64,000 nt of DNA from Okapia johnstoni (GCA_024291935.2 CM044310.1:78242713-78306712), one strand, 5' to 3'; positions 1-19,486 are shown, counted from the stretch's first letter. Numbers and translations: made by a program. The notes: a model not told the origin generated them from the sequence alone.

Positions 1-5510
<5,510 letters not shown>

Positions 5511-5658
5511 CAGCTGAGCTCTCCTCGCTAGACGTGTAGGTGCCCTTGCCCAGAAGCAGGTTCACCATGGTCGGGGAGCTGGCCACCTTCAGCGGTGTCT
5601 CGCCCTTCCTGTTGCTCTGCTGAGGGTTCCCTCCGTACCGGAGCAGCAGCTTCACCAC
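5511..5658 (-). CDS. ANKRD11: ANKRD11 exon 8, end of ankyrin repeats
   Basis: 148 bases between an acceptor (CTACACAG) and a donor (GTCAGTGC). The exon opens in phase 0 with VVKLLLRYGG and ends one base into residue 298. It encodes residues 249-297: the second half of ankyrin repeat 3 and the short fourth repeat (GETPLKV...MVNLLLGKGTY). It then enters a Ser/Glu linker (TSSEESSA) that joins the acidic start of the large exon. Ankyrin repeats are paired helices that bind protein partners; those of ANKRD11 are known to contact p160 coactivators. Intron 8, between this exon and the large exon, is only 282 bases. Confidence 0.97.
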
Positions 5659-6210
5659 CTGTGTAGCAGCGAGAGGGATGTGAGGAACGTGGAGTGGCCA
5701 CCACACCAGCACCTGGTCACAGGGTCTGAGCGTGACCAGGCTGAGGGATATAGGCTGTGTGTGCTGCCCACCGGGCCTCTCCCCACCACAGACCCATCAC
5801 ACAGGTTCCTGGTATTTGGTGGAAAGTTTTGTATTGGGTAAGGATGGGGTGGGGGCGCTGTTACAGAGTAGAGAAAACAAAGACCAAGCTTCCACAAGCA
5901 GGTGTATTTCATGTTTTTTATTTTAAAAGTAAGATCACCTGTTTCTAGTCTGTGCCCAGGACCGCTGAACCCAAGGACAGGAAGACCTTGATTTGTCATG
6001 TGTTATCGAGATGAAGGTCTGTGACAACCCTGTACCCAGCAAGTCTATCGGCACCATTTCCCCAAGGGCATTTGCTTCCTTGGTGTCTTTGTGTGACATT
6101 TTGGTGATTGTCACAATATTTCAAACCCTCTACCAGCAAAAAGATCATGACTCGCTGTAGACGCAGATGACAGTTACATTTTTAGTAACAAATGTATTTC
6201 TCTCCTTTCT

Positions 6211-6322
6211 TTAAGGCCCTGCCATGCCTCATTTGGGATCTTAGTTCCCCGACTACGGGTGGAACTCGTGCCTCATGCAGAGGAAGCGTGGAGTCCTAAG
6301 CACTGGACCTCCAGGCAAGTCT
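6211..6322 (-). mobile_element. CHR-type tRNA-Glu SINE, diverged
   Basis: Read on the minus strand it starts near GACTTGCCTGGAGGTCC and runs through the typical CCCCGACTACGGG... region, as in the artiodactyl CHR family. Several differences from the family pattern suggest an old copy. Subfamily is not assigned. Confidence 0.7.
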
Positions 6323-6404
6323 TAGAATAACATATTTTTTAAGTGGGGTGTAGTTAATGTTTTACACTCTTTCTTAATGTGGATCATTTTTAAAGTCTTT
6401 ATTG

Positions 6405-6543
6405 AATTTGTTAAGATTTGCTTCTGTTTTTGTTTTTCTAGGCTGTGAGGCATGTGGAATCTTCACTCTCTGACCAGGGACTGAAGTGGTGTCCCCTGCA
6501 TTGGAAAGCGAAGTCTTAACCACTGGACCACCAGGCAAGTCCC
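6405..6543 (-). mobile_element. CHR-type tRNA-Glu SINE
   Basis: The minus strand begins GGGACTTGCCTGGTGGTCC and keeps the CAGTGGTTAAGAC A-box region. It ends in an A-rich tail (a T-rich tract on the plus strand). It is a second copy less than 100 bases from the first. Confidence 0.8.
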
Positions 6544-7763
6544 CTAACTGATGTGTCTGTCTTGACAAACAAGTGCAGGTTGTTCACAGACACTACCATT
6601 GCACACCCAACAGCGACCATCCAGTGCAGACAGTGTTCAGGTACACCAGGAAACCACTGCTCTACTGCGATACTCACTTCACTCCGGAGGCCTCCCCTAG
6701 ATGGCTGGCAGACTGGACAGGGGAGAGCAGTAACTGCATCTCCACTGCGGGAGCTCCCCTGCCCTCTAAATATATCACCACCGTGGACAACCCTGGGGCC
6801 AGAGGCTGGGCTCCAGGGCCGTGTCCTTGCTGCCTGCCAGCCGAGGGCCAGCCACCCCAGCCGCTGGAGGCCACCATGTTCCCAGCACTATGGTCCCTCC
6901 CTCTAAGGCTAGCAATGCAGGCCAGTCCCCTTCACATGGAGAAAGGGTCTCTGCTGTACACACCCTTGTCCACCTGTACAGTCCAGGGTCACCTCCCATC
7001 TCCTGGTCTTCCAGCTCCCCTCTGAAGAGCCCCCCATCCTGAGGCCTCTGACTGCTAACAACAAGTTTAAAGATGAGCTTACAAATGCAGGCTTTGTTTC
7101 ATGTATACCTGCCTACTGCCCTGGGGATATTTTTAGCAAATCCTAGGTATTTCATGAATTTTTCAGCCTATTTCTCTAAAAGGGCTCTTAAGAAGGAAAA
7201 ACAAAACCCCTCTTCCCTAAAAAGTTACCTAATTCCTGACATCAGTGCTCAGGTGTCCTCAGGAGCTTTGACATCTTGAGCCCAGAGCCCTTCCCAACCT
7301 CTCCTGGCACCCATGTGTCATTGTCCCATTGTGCCCATCCCCCTGGCTGAGCTGCTGGTTCCCTGGCACCTGCCAGCAGTGACCAGCGGGGCCACCACAA
7401 AAGACCAGATGTCACACATCCTCACGCTTGCCTCCTGTCTCTAGACAGGGGCCTTTTCATGACATTGTGGTGTGAACATGGCCAGACCCTCACCTACACT
7501 TGTGTCTCCAGTGTTGGGCCTGAGGGCTGGTGCCCCAGGTGCTCATGGATTCTGGGCTGGTCACACGGGTCACCCTGTGTGGCTGCACCCGTACAAGGTG
7601 CCTGGTCTGACAGCATAGGGATGAGGACCGACAGAGCTCCTGTTCTGGGGCTGGCCACTCAGCCAACCATACCTGCGTGGCCAGAGCAGGGCCCTGACAC
7701 ACAAGCCACGGCAGGTGTGCAGAAAGCTGGGCTGAGCTGGGGTGGGGGGTGGTCAAACACTCA

Positions 7764-8782
<1,019 letters not shown>

Positions 8783-8953
8783 CTGGGCTGTTGGCGGATT
8801 CCTCGGCCGTCATCTGCATGAGCAGAGCCACCTGCTGGCGCTCGGAGAGAGGGTAGCCAGCGCGGATCCCAGTCAGCCCCATGCCGAAGAGCAGCCCGGC
8901 CTTGCGAGTGACGGGCTCCTTCCTGATCCGCTTCCGTTCAGGACCCTGCTTCT
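8783..8953 (-). CDS. ANKRD11: ANKRD11 exon 5, basic motif and conserved N-terminal segment
   Basis: 171 bases between an acceptor (GCCTCACAG) and a donor (GTGTGCCC). The donor has a weak +3 to +6 match, yet phase and protein agree with the known gene. It completes Glu76, encodes residues 77-132 and ends one base into Val133. It starts KQGPERKRIRKEPVTRKAG, whose KRIRK cluster looks like a nuclear localisation signal (inference). Then comes the segment LLFGMGLTGIRAGYPLSERQ and a QVALLMQM helix. Intron 5, which separates it from exon 6, is just 104 bases. Confidence 0.96.
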
Positions 8954-11404
8954 CTGTGAGGCGTGGGGGAGAGAGGGGACACTTCATGCCATGGAGCCCT
9001 CGACCCCGGAGCCTCACCTGGCCGCGTGGGAAGGGAAGGGACAGCTGGCGGCACACAGGCCGCCCGGCATCACCTCTTCTGGCAGTAACCGTGCTGGGGA
9101 CACGATTCCAACACCTCGTCACCAGCCACTGAAGCCAAGCCTGGCCCCCACCGACCATCCACTGCTCCAGGTGCCTCCCCAGACCATTCCCTGCACGCCA
9201 GGCGGCGGGACGGCCGACCCGAGTCCCCGCTCACACAGGACGGGCCTCGGTCTAGCAACTGCTCGCGCCTGTGGTCCAGGGCCTCCGCCCCACCCGCCTC
9301 CAAGACAGTTCAGATGTAAAATGCAAACACAGTTTAGAGACCCATGGAGAGGTCAAGGCTGACTGGGCGGTACTGTACCTTTCTTCTTGCTTCTAGGAGC
9401 CTCCATCTCATGCCATGGAGCTTCGAGGAGCGAACCAGCCTTGCAGTACCACGGCGTGGACTGAGCTGGAGGCATCTAAAGGCATCAACACAGAGCACTA
9501 ACAAGATACGGGGCCAGCCCGGCGCCCCCTCAGCCTCCTCAGCCTCCTCACGACAAGCACGCTGCGCTCCTCGGGCCCCTCACACCCTGTTGGCCGCAGA
9601 CAGCCACAGTGCCCGTGTCTCTCACGGGGGCAGGGGTGATGGAGAGAAAAGCACTCCGACTCCTGGGATCAGGAGCCCAAAAAAAAACCTCATGGGAACC
9701 GGAGATCCACCAAGTCTCAGATCCCTCCCCTGCAGCCCTATGTGTTCTGGGGGAGCCCGTGTGGGGTATCCTAGGTCATGGGGTGCAGACCACAGGGTTG
9801 CCACAGGGGCCATGCTTGAGAGGTTCTCCCTGCACCCCTGCACTGGGTCAGACCCCAGAGAGAAGCAATGTCTCCACTCCCAGAACCACATACCTGGACC
9901 GCTCACCACCTTAGGCCCCGCAAGCATATCACTTCATTTTCTTAAGAGTTTTCACTGCTACCTTCTTAAATTGCTTGTTTATAAAAACTACAGCTGTGAC
10001 TTGGCTGACAGTGCTAATCTGTGTCTTACGTGAACTTATGCCCCAGGCCACCCCACCAACTACTGATTTTTAACCAACCCACAAGGCACAGGCCCAAGAA
10101 AGGAAATTCAGAAAAGATGTTCCTTATCGTTGACCAAGAGCCCTGCTCCCCCACAAGCTGTGAAGGCAGTGAGGAGGGGTTGGCGCAGGAGCCCCAGTCT
10201 AGGAGGCCCTTGCACTGGACACGGCTGGCAGAGCAGGGACCTGGTGGCTCCAAGGAGTCCTAAGAAATGAAGCCACGGTGGGATGGCAGTCAAGCCACAG
10301 GGCCCAGCCCAGAAGCTATGCCACAGCTGAGCAGTCACACGCATCTGTCTGGGCACAGCCTCGTGCTGTGGAAGGGCCTCCCAAGGGCTCCTGCCCAGGG
10401 ATGATGCAGACAAAAATTCCCCGGAGACAGGACAGAAGCACAGCCTCCCACCAGGCTGCCCTGCCAAGTCCACCAGGTCACCCTGGGGTGGAGGCAAACA
10501 GACCAGTTGCTCTCCCGTTGCACAGAGGTCTTCAGGACAGACAGGCCGTGCCCGTGACTGTAAGATACCAGAGGAACCTGGCAGAAGGGCCACAGCCGAC
10601 TCTGTCTTCAAGTGGCTGTGCAAGCAGTCACACCAGGGGCCAGGGGTGCGCCTCGAGGGCTCCACCTGCACAGCTGTTCGTGGCAGCTGAGAAGCACCTG
10701 CTGCCCAGAGACTGACCCCCAGCTGAAGGGCAGGGCCCTGGGGACCCAGGCCTGTGGTCTCAGGAAGAACGAAGGCCACCCACGGGTAGACCGAGCACAG
10801 GGAAGGCAGGCCCCCCACCCTGGGGGATGGGAGAGCTGGAGGGCTGAGGCACCCCCAGCAGAAGTCCTCATGTGCCCGGGGTGAGAAGGTCTCACCCCAC
10901 AGGTGGAGGTTTCCCAAGGCTTAACACAAAAGAGTCCCTAAATGTAATCCCATCTCCTGAGATGCCGGCTTCTCCACAATGAAATGCAGTTTTTTTCTAC
11001 AGGCGCGGCAGTTGCCAGTATCTAGAGGAGCCCACGTCTGGCTTGGCTGTGAGTCCCGGATGGAGTGGGTGCCCACAGAAGCTTGGCCAAAGAGGAGTGG
11101 AGGCTGGAGTGCTGGTGCTGTAGGAGGGCCCGCCTGCCTGGCCGCTGTGTCCTGTCAGCAAACGCCCACCCAAGCAAGACCTGCAAAGCCTCCTTCCTGC
11201 CCTGTGTGATGACCCCAAGGACACGGCAGAGGAAGTGTCCCAGGCAGTGGGCCACTCCCCTTGGTGTTCAGCTAAGGTTTTGTTTCTTACATCCACCCAG
11301 AAGCAAAACAGAACCTACAGGAAGCCCAGACGGCAGGTGCCAAGTTAAGAGACCTGGACACTGAGAGGTGCGTGTGAGTAGCAAGGGCAGGCCAGGGGAT
11401 GATG

Positions 11405-11444
11405 TGCGGGGGCTGGAGGCGCTGTGCGGGGGCTGGAGGCACTG
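11405..11444. repeat. 20-bp tandem duplication
   Basis: TGTGCGGGGGCTGGAGGCGC is followed directly by the same unit with one base changed. GC-rich, intron 4. Confidence 0.85.
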
Positions 11445-11830
11445 TGCCCCCCTTCTCTGGAGACGTGACCCTTCCCAGGCTGATGTGGAGGTGGTTTCAT
11501 GAGCTGAACATCCCCTCACCACTAAGAAAGCGCAACTATGTGACTCGGCACCCTGATTCTCGAGCTTGGTCACCTTGCTGGTCCTCTGTGAAGTCGGCGC
11601 ACATTTATCATCTCTTCCCGGGATGTGGTCACCCAGCCGCAGCTGCAAGGGTTCCAGCAGCCCTCAGGCCTTCTCTGGTGTCCCCTCAAGAGGCCTCTGG
11701 AAGACAGCTCTGCTCCCCCCACAACTGCCCAGCTGGGGCTGTGGAGAGAGTGGCCCTGAGCACCTCTGTTTCAGAACCCCGCATGCAGAGTTGTGCCCCC
11801 TGACCCCAGCAGAACTGACAGCATCCAGCG

Positions 11831-11945
11831 GAGAAGAACCCCTGAGTCAGCAAATCCTGGCAGCAAGGACACAGTGAGTTTTGGGGAGAAGAACCCCTGA
11901 GTCAGCAAATCCTGGCAGCAAGGACACAGTGAGTTTCGGGGAGAA
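11831..11945. repeat. 55-bp tandem duplication
   Basis: Two full copies of a 55-base unit beginning GAGAAGAACCCCTGAGTCAG (11831 and 11886), plus the first bases of a third at 11941. The two copies differ at one position I can see (TTTTGGGG against TTTCGGGG), so the duplication looks recent. Confidence 0.95.
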
Positions 11946-14900
11946 GACCTCCTTGTGAAACCAGGGCCACCTCTGGCTTTCCAGCGAGCTCTGCAGATGC
12001 CTCCTCCTCCACATCCCCCGGTTCTACCTGACCCTCTGAGTAGGGCCTGTTCTCACCCCTGCATAGCCACTGGGCGACCATGTGCTCCTTCCAGAGACGG
12101 GCTGGGTGCCCCAGCTCCGTTCTGCGCCTCAATGAGGGTGCCATGCCCAGTGAGCGCCAGCATCGTGAGGGTTCACACCCTGCTGCCTGTGCTGTGTCCC
12201 AGTGCGGGAGCCCCGTTCTCTCCAGGACGCTGGCTGATCGCCTCGAGCCGGCTTCCCCATGCAGCCCATCCCGCTGCTGCCACCTGGGGGGTCCGTCCTG
12301 GCTTCCACCTCTCCAGAGAGTGGACAACAGCTGTTCCCAGCCGAGGCCATCCCACAGGGGCAGGATGGCATGAGCCTGGGAGACCTCATGGCCCCTGAGC
12401 AAAGGACAGCATCCTCCGGCCCAAGGTATCATACAGCAGGCAGGCTGCCCTTGGCCTGTCGCTGCCACCAAAGCCTGTGTCTGGGGCACAGGGCGAGTGC
12501 CTATCATCACAGTCCTAGGCTTCCCAGCAGAGGGGTCTCTCTGGAGACTGGTTTGGCACAACAGTGGGGAATCGATGACACCCTCAGATGTCACCACCGC
12601 CTACACTCCACCCTGAAGGGCGGGCGGGCATCCATAGTCCCCATGAAGTCGCAGGGCTTGGTCGCAACAGGCAGGAGGTGGGGTGAGTGCCAGGACCTGT
12701 CATCCTGACAGTGTCCTATCTCTTGATCTCAGAAGCACACTGTCCACCATGCAGGACAGAGTCACAAGACAGGCTTCTGACCAAGAAGCCAGCCTAGGCA
12801 CAGTCCACACATGACAGATGCTGTCAGGTGATGGCTACACGGGGTCCTCCACACGTTACACTCTGACCCTCCAAATGCCCCTGGACCAGCACAGGGCCTG
12901 TCACTCAGGCTGCAGTGATGACCTGCTTTCCTTCCAGTTTCCTGCTGTCTCCTTTTCTGTTTAAAAAAAATTACCATCACTGATCAGCAAAAAAGAGATC
13001 TGTGTGGCCTTTAGCAAGTCCCTGACCTGAGATGGAGGGGTGGATGGCACTCTTTCTCCCCCCCTTCCCCACTAAGGCTTCTTCAGCTCCTGGCGAGGGC
13101 AACAGAGCATATTACACAGGACCAGATCAGGAGGCCAGAATCTATGAGGGAAGGTCAGCATGAAGGGACCGGACAACAGGGTTTCCCAACCACTGACCCC
13201 AGCTTTCACTTCAGCAACCCCTGCAAACTGAAACCAGAACTCCAGCAACACATGGACGGGTCATCCACTCTGCTGGTCCAGCCCATCTGGAAGCCTCCAA
13301 GCACCCCTCAGGCGCCCATCCCCAAACCCTGGCAACCAGTGGGCAGAGCAGTCACCTGACCCAGACCAAGTGGGCCCAGCCACACCCTCTAGACTCAGCC
13401 CAAAATGGAGCTGGCCAGCACCCCACACCAGTCCTGCTGTCACTGGGGTCCTGAGGACTCCAGGGTCATGGCATGGGTGGCTCATAGAGTGTTACTCTGC
13501 TTTGGCCCATGCCCAGCAGGTGGCCAAGCGCCTGTGTGGTCACACAAGTGGCCTCCAGCACTCAGCAGGGCATGTTCTCAGAACTCCAGGGCCCAGAGCC
13601 CAGCACATCCCCCTAGAGCAGGCCCTGCCCTTCAGGGAAGCCACGTGCAGCCACCTCTGTCCCCAGGTGGAGGCAGTAAGACTGTCATGAGACTAAGCAG
13701 GAAGCCTGGTGTGTGGTGGTCAGGTAGGTGTGGGTAGAGTTAAGCTCTGGGGAGAATAAAAAGCAGAATAACCTAAAGCAGGTCCCAGTCCCACCAAGAC
13801 TGGCACTGGGCAACAGCAGCAAGCAGGAGGATGCCCCTTCCGGACCGTCCTGGGTGCATGTTCTCAGCAGGCCGGCCCCCGGGGCAGAGGTCTGGGGCAC
13901 AGCTGAGGAGACACCACTGGTGGCTCGGAACCAGGCTGAATCTCCCCAGCAGGGGGCGCCGGAGGGACGCAGGTGCTTGCCAGGGAGACCCAGCTGCAGG
14001 GGGGGGTTGAGGGGGAGGGATGGGGACGACTGCAGCCCCTGGCCTCTTGGAGAGGACTTCATCCCACCTGCCCAGATGGCTGCTCACCAGCAGAGGCAGG
14101 CAGGGGGGTCAGTGACCAGGGCTGCGGGCGAGGTGCCCAGTACTGGCCCCAAGGACATGATGCTTCCTGTTACTGGAGTCTGGTTTGCCCCGTGAACAAA
14201 CCAAACGGGTAAGAGAACTGCGCGGTGGGCCCCTAGGGGTCACAGTCACCCGGGGTGGGGCAGGCCCCCTTCTCCAGCAGGCAGCTCATACCCTACTGTT
14301 GAAGGGTCACTGGTCCACCAGGACCCATCCCCAAAGCGGCAATGATGACCAGGAGGAGGGCGAGTGCTGTGCTCTGTGTTGGCCCTCTGCACACAGTCAC
14401 CCCACAGGCCTCGTGCTGAGGTGCTCCCAGCCCCAGGCCACCCCCTCCTGGGGCAGCAGTCTTCCTGCAAGTGACAGGAAGGCCCTGCAGGAGGACACTG
14501 ACCTACAGATGCCCCGCATCCAAGAAGCCTGAAACCAAACAGCAACACTGCGCCCTGCACAGACCAGGACTGGCCAAGGGGCTCAAGCCTAAGCACGTGT
14601 CTGGGCCGGCCTGTGTCCTCTGCACCAGACCTGACGCAGAGGGTCCCTGGGAGGATGCCCACGACTCTCCTTGTGAAGGACCCCACGGAGGCTGGACCAC
14701 CTTCCCGGTAACCCAGTGGTACCCCAGCTGGCACCACCAACCCCACCACCCTGCACCACCGGCCTGCAGCACATGAGCCCGTGTGTCTACTCAGGGCTGG
14801 GAGCCCAGGGATCACACGCCGGGGGGTACCTGTGCAGGGGCTTGAGGAGGAAGGAGACTCCTTCCAGGCTTCTCCCTCTGCCACTTCTCCCAACTTTCTC

Positions 14901-15658
14901 ACGTCTCTCTCATTTCCGTGCCTGTCCTTGTCCTGTGACCTGATGCAAACCCTCACACACAGCAGTACCTGCACCCCACCTCATCCTGGCAAGAGCTCTG
15001 CTCCTTCCCCCAAGGCTGCATCCTGGGGGAAGCAGGACCCCTTCGCGGCGCCATGGATTCGCCCATGCCTGCCCCCTGGCTCAGAGGTCTGCCCTCAGAC
15101 GACCGGCAGACTGGGAAGGCTCCAGCCCCGGGGCCAAGAGGAGGGGAGTGAGCTGGCCAGCAGGGGGGCCAGGGTCTTGCCTGGACCCAGCGCGTCCCTG
15201 TGAGCAGCTCAAGACGGAACGGACCTGGGGGCACGGGCACCACGTGGCGGCCTCCAGTCCTCCTGCACACACTACCCCACCATGTGAGGGAAGATGGCAC
15301 TTGCTTCTGCACGTTTCACAGTACCCTTTGGCTTTTACTTCAAACAACTGGGTTAATTTATGTGCGTCTGCAGCCCTGAGGGGAACACAGTTATCCTCCC
15401 ATGTAAACTCTACGGAGGCTGAACAGAGTCCGGGTGCCTGGAAGCTCAGAGGAAGAGGGGCCAGTGGTCACACACACACGGTGGACAACACGGGAGGCCC
15501 CTGGGCCGGGGCGATTTTCTGCAGGAAATCTTCCCTATCGGCTCCCAGTCACCCCACCATCAGGAAAGAGCCTCGCCCAGCACCCCTCCCAGGCCTTCAA
15601 GAAGGACCCCCCGGAGTCAGCGCAGAGCCCAGGCTGCGAGGGTGGGCGAGAGTGGTAC

Positions 15659-15797
15659 CTGTGTCCGAGTCCTTCTGCTCTCCATTGGCCCCCACGGTGA
15701 AGGGCAGCTTCCTCTTGGGCACGCGCTCTCTCACCTCCTTCCCACCATCGCTGCGGTCCAGCTTTGGGGTCTTGGTTAGAGAAACTTTATCTTTGTC
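15659..15797 (-). CDS. ANKRD11: ANKRD11 exon 4, N-terminal region
   Basis: 139 bases between an acceptor (TTCTTTTCCAG) and a donor (GTACCACT). It opens in phase 0 with DKDKVSLTKTPKL and closes with EQKDSDT plus one base of Glu76, so it encodes residues 30-75. The segment is short, charged and without a known fold; it carries basic patches (RERVPKRK) between the start-codon exon and exon 5. The phase of both ends matches the neighbouring exons. It lies alone: intron 4 (6.7 kb) is on one side and intron 3 (4.4 kb) on the other. Confidence 0.96.
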
Positions 15798-17194
15798 CTG
15801 GAAAAGAAAGTAACACCTTCAGACACCATCCCCGAATTAAAGTTTCAACGTCCTCACATCTGCAAGGACTTCACTTCCTGTGCCAGAAGAACACACCTCC
15901 TATTTGGTATTGGAGCCTTCTACCGCCAGCCATGGCACTGCCCCTGGGATGGACTCAGAGATGAGCAAACACACCTTCAGAGAGGCTTGACCAATGGCGC
16001 CCACTGTGCGCTGTAAAGCCTCCCACTGAACAGGAGGAGCCTGTCTGCCCAAGACAGTGGGCTCCCCTTTCCATGAACCCTGGTCCCCCCTCCTTCCCAT
16101 GGGCAGCCCCCTGCCTGCTCCATGCTCCAGTCATCTCTGGCCTCGCTGTAGGCCTGTGACCCTGCGGGGGTGGCCCCAGGGTGGGCAGCCCAGCCCAGCG
16201 CAGGAGCTGGCTCGGATGGTGGTCAGGTATGGCCATCACTCCCGGCCCTGCTGGCCTCTCAGCAGGTTAAGGACCCAGAAGCCCGCATACCAGCCCCATC
16301 CTGGGAAGTCTAGTCACACATCTGCCTTGGTGTCACTGTCTGCAGAACCAGAGGTGATGGCCACCTCGCGGGAGGGGTGGAGGGCTCAGACTCCACAAGG
16401 CCTCACCCAGAAAGGGCAGCACACAGAGCCCTGCAGGTGAGATGGGACGGGACGCACTCGGTGGCACCTCCAACTATGCAGTGCCCGGCCCACAAGGGCG
16501 CCGCACGGCCCGTCGGGCTCACACTGACGTGGCAGACAGCATTGCTACCGCCATGCAGCCCCCTTCCCCAGTGGCAAGCTTTCCTTCTGGAATCCTCCCC
16601 ACACACACCATCCTTGCAACACCGGGGCCTCAGGTGATCCCGGGAGGGTACACCTAGGCCTGAACGCTGCACAGCCCTGTCTCCTGGGGCCCCAACAACC
16701 CTCCGGTCTCAGGAGGTAACAAGACACCCTTGGTGACCAGGGGTCCCACCAGAGCATGCCACAAGCTGCAGGGGCGTCTGGAGTGTGTAGAGGGGCCAGC
16801 AGGCAAGGCCCGACACAGGCCCACCTGTCCCCACCTGCACCCCAACCCCGCTGGAGAACAGACCCACCAGCCAAGCCCCAGAATGTCCTCAGCACCTTCC
16901 CACCAAGAAAACTCCTGGCCCAGCCGATGAATCTGATCTATAGACAGAAAAAAGATAATCCAAATCAAAACATTTCAGAAATGCAAAACATTTGAAAAAT
17001 CAATGTAATTCACATTAAGAAAACAAAGTACAGAAATCATGACCCTCAACTATAGAACAGCTAAGGTCCTGACACCAACCACCAGCACTCGGTAAGAAGG
17101 TGTCCCCACTCGACACAGGCCCCACTGCAGAGAACGGGGTGCACCCCAAGATGGGGTTCAAGGCAAGAATACCTATAACCACCACAACCACTGA

Positions 17195-17640
17195 AAAACA
17201 AAACCACTTTTTAATGAGCAAAAGAATATGAGCATGCACTTAAGAAAGTATCCACACATAGCCAGTTCACATTTGGAGAGGTGTTTGGCAACAGGAAAAC
17301 ACAAATTAAAACCAGAGAGGCACCAAAGGCGACACCAGTGCTCCCACCAGAAAGGCCGACGGGACAGGCTGAGCAACTGGCCTTGGCTGCTGGGGACCCT
17401 CAGAGCTTCTAATAGAGTCCACAGAACAAGCCAGATGTCACACAACTTGCAGTTTTGTTCATAACAGTGAAGAAACAGCAGTCACCCATCAAAAGGCAAA
17501 TGGGTGCCTCCACTCCAGCACAGCCATGGGTGGAGGCGTCCACCCAGACAACAGCCTTGGGGGGTGGCTCCTCCAGTCAGAGGAGGGCCTCCCCAAACCC
17601 TGATCTTCCTGAGGGATGGCAGAATTGGACACCTGAAAGA
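17195..17640 (+). mobile_element. Ancient L1 3' fragment
   Basis: Phrases such as GCAACAGGAAAACACAAATTAAAACC and CATAACAGTGAAGAAACAG follow the usual order of the L1 3' part, but with many changes and gaps. Ends are approximate. Confidence 0.45.
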
Positions 17641-17739
17641 ATCATGAGGAATATACAGTCCAACTCTTCAGATTGGCGAGTGGGTGAGGAAAGCTGCTGG
17701 ACAGAAAGTGGGCAGTTCCTACACGCTACAGCCAACCAG

Positions 17740-18290
17740 GAAGTCACTCTGAAGTATGCCGTGTTAATATCAAGAGACATCCAACACACAGGAATAAACC
17801 TAACAAAAGATGCTCAAGGCCTCTATGCAGACGACAAACATCCCTGAGAACAGAAACAGGACTGATAAAATGGAGGCCACTTGTGTTCATCACCGTTAAC
17901 ACTGCAAATCTCCCAAACATCTTCACATTCAGAGCAGTCAAAGCCCATCAGATCAACCAACTTTTCCAAAATGTACATGGAAACCAAAGGGGCAAGAATA
18001 ACAAGAACAATTCTGGAGAACAATGAAAGCAGACAAGTTAAACTAGCAGGTAGCAAGATTACACAACAGGTGGCCCTAGGCTAAAGGCCAAAGGTCCAGA
18101 GCAAAGAGCAGAAGTGAGCCCCACCTGACCAGGAGGAACAGACAGCCTTCCAGTGACAGTGACCAGGTGGACATCCATGGGAAGAAAATAAACTTTGACC
18201 CTCCTTCACAGCTCAAAACAAAACGGAGTCCAGACGGATCACAGAGAGCCTGTAAACAGGAAAACAGCTGTCCGTCTATAGACATCTCTG
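17740..18290 (+). mobile_element. Ancient L1 ORF2 fragment
   Basis: GGAATAAACCTAACAAAAGATGC and AAAATGTACATGGAAACCAAAGG correspond to the late ORF2 part of L1, in the expected order. Strongly diverged and without an open frame. Confidence 0.5.
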
Positions 18291-18356
18291 AGTGTCAGCA
18301 TGGATTGGGTCCACCTGGACCAGGTTCTGGGGTGCAAAACTGTGCAGTCACTTTGA

Positions 18357-18561
18357 AAAGTGAAGTTGCTCAGTCGTGTCTGATTCTGTGACCCCATGGA
18401 CTGTATGTAGCCTACCAGGCTTCTCCATCCATGGGATTTACCAGGCAAGAATACTGGAGTGGGTTGCCATTTCCTTCTCCAGGGGATCTTCCCAACCCCG
18501 GGATCGAACCCGGGTCTCCCGCATTGCAGGCAGACGCTTTACCATCTGAGCCACCAGAGGA
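18357..18561 (-). mobile_element. Bov-tA-type SINE, full length with target site duplication
   Basis: Read on the minus strand it has the tRNA-like head with A-box-like TGGCTCAGATGG and B-box GGGTTCGATCCC. Next is the shared GAATGGCAACCCACTCCAGT-type body, then CAGTCCATGGGGTCAC and a tail. A perfect 13-base direct repeat GCAGTCACTTTGA flanks it (18344-18356 and 18562-18574), the footprint of LINE-machinery insertion. The family is restricted to ruminants. RNA polymerase III boxes look intact; activity is not shown. Confidence 0.92.
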
Positions 18562-19405
18562 GCAGTCACTTTGACCAACTAGTAAAACCTATCTGCCACC
18601 TCTGCAGAAAACCCCCTAATGTACGTTGAGTTCACATCCCAGGTCTGCATCCGCACAACAGAGGTGGAGCTGAACGTCCACAGAATGGACACCACGCAGC
18701 CCCAGAGGGAGAGCCTCCTTCTTGACAGCAAGGGCCTATCCACAGGAAAGCAGCAGAAATCCCTGCCATGGGTCCTCATGCCCTGTGGGCGGGGAGGCAT
18801 GGTTAGCGCAGAGGCTTGTGGGGGGCGTCCCCCAAAGACACTGGCGGTGCTGTGAAACCTGATCATGATGCTCATGATGCTCCCAGGTTCTAGAAATGAA
18901 AGGTGCATTTCTACTTCAGTAAAACTTGAGTACCCAGCTGCTGGCTAACAGCACGCACACACTGTGCACACTGCTTTGGACTGTGGGCTTGAGTCCTCAC
19001 GCCCACTCCCCACAGCTTCCTGTACAACCCTGGGCGCTCCTCCACAGACACCCCCCCACTCCAAGTCTGGGTGCTCATCACTCTCAAGGTTGGACCCATC
19101 CCTTCCCTCATGGAGTCTGCCGTGGGCACATGTGGCTGTCACACAGCTGTGCCCGGTGAGCACTCAGGGAGCTACGGCCCAGGTCCTACAGAGCGGGGCA
19201 GGGTGTGGGCTGGACTGGGAGCAGAAGGGGCTTACACTCGGCACAGTTTGTTCATTGAGGCTTTTTCTCCATTCCTTCTGTGCCCTCACAGACAAGCAGC
19301 AGGCCCCAGGCAACACCTGCCTCGCAGGTCACGGGGACCACAGGAGTCCATCCCGGATGGCAATACCCTGCCCCTTTGCTGCCACCAGAAAGCTTGTCTG
19401 GGGAC

Positions 19406-19486
19406 CTCCCTGGTGGTCCAGAGCTTAAGACTGCGCTTCCACTGGAGGGGGCGCAGGCTCGACCCCTGGACGGGGAACTAAGATCC
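19406..19486 (+). mobile_element. CHR-type SINE head fragment
   Basis: GGGACCTCCCTGGTGGTCC followed by a degenerate A-box and the GACCCCTGGACGGGGAACTAAG segment. The tail is missing. Confidence 0.75.

Larger units (their letters stand above)
8954..15658 (-). other. ANKRD11: ANKRD11 intron 4
   Basis: 6.7 kb of GC-rich sequence unusually free of recognisable mobile elements. I see two small tandem duplications (about 11405-11444 and 11831-11945), noted separately. No exon, RNA gene or long repeat can be supported in the rest. Confidence 0.9.
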
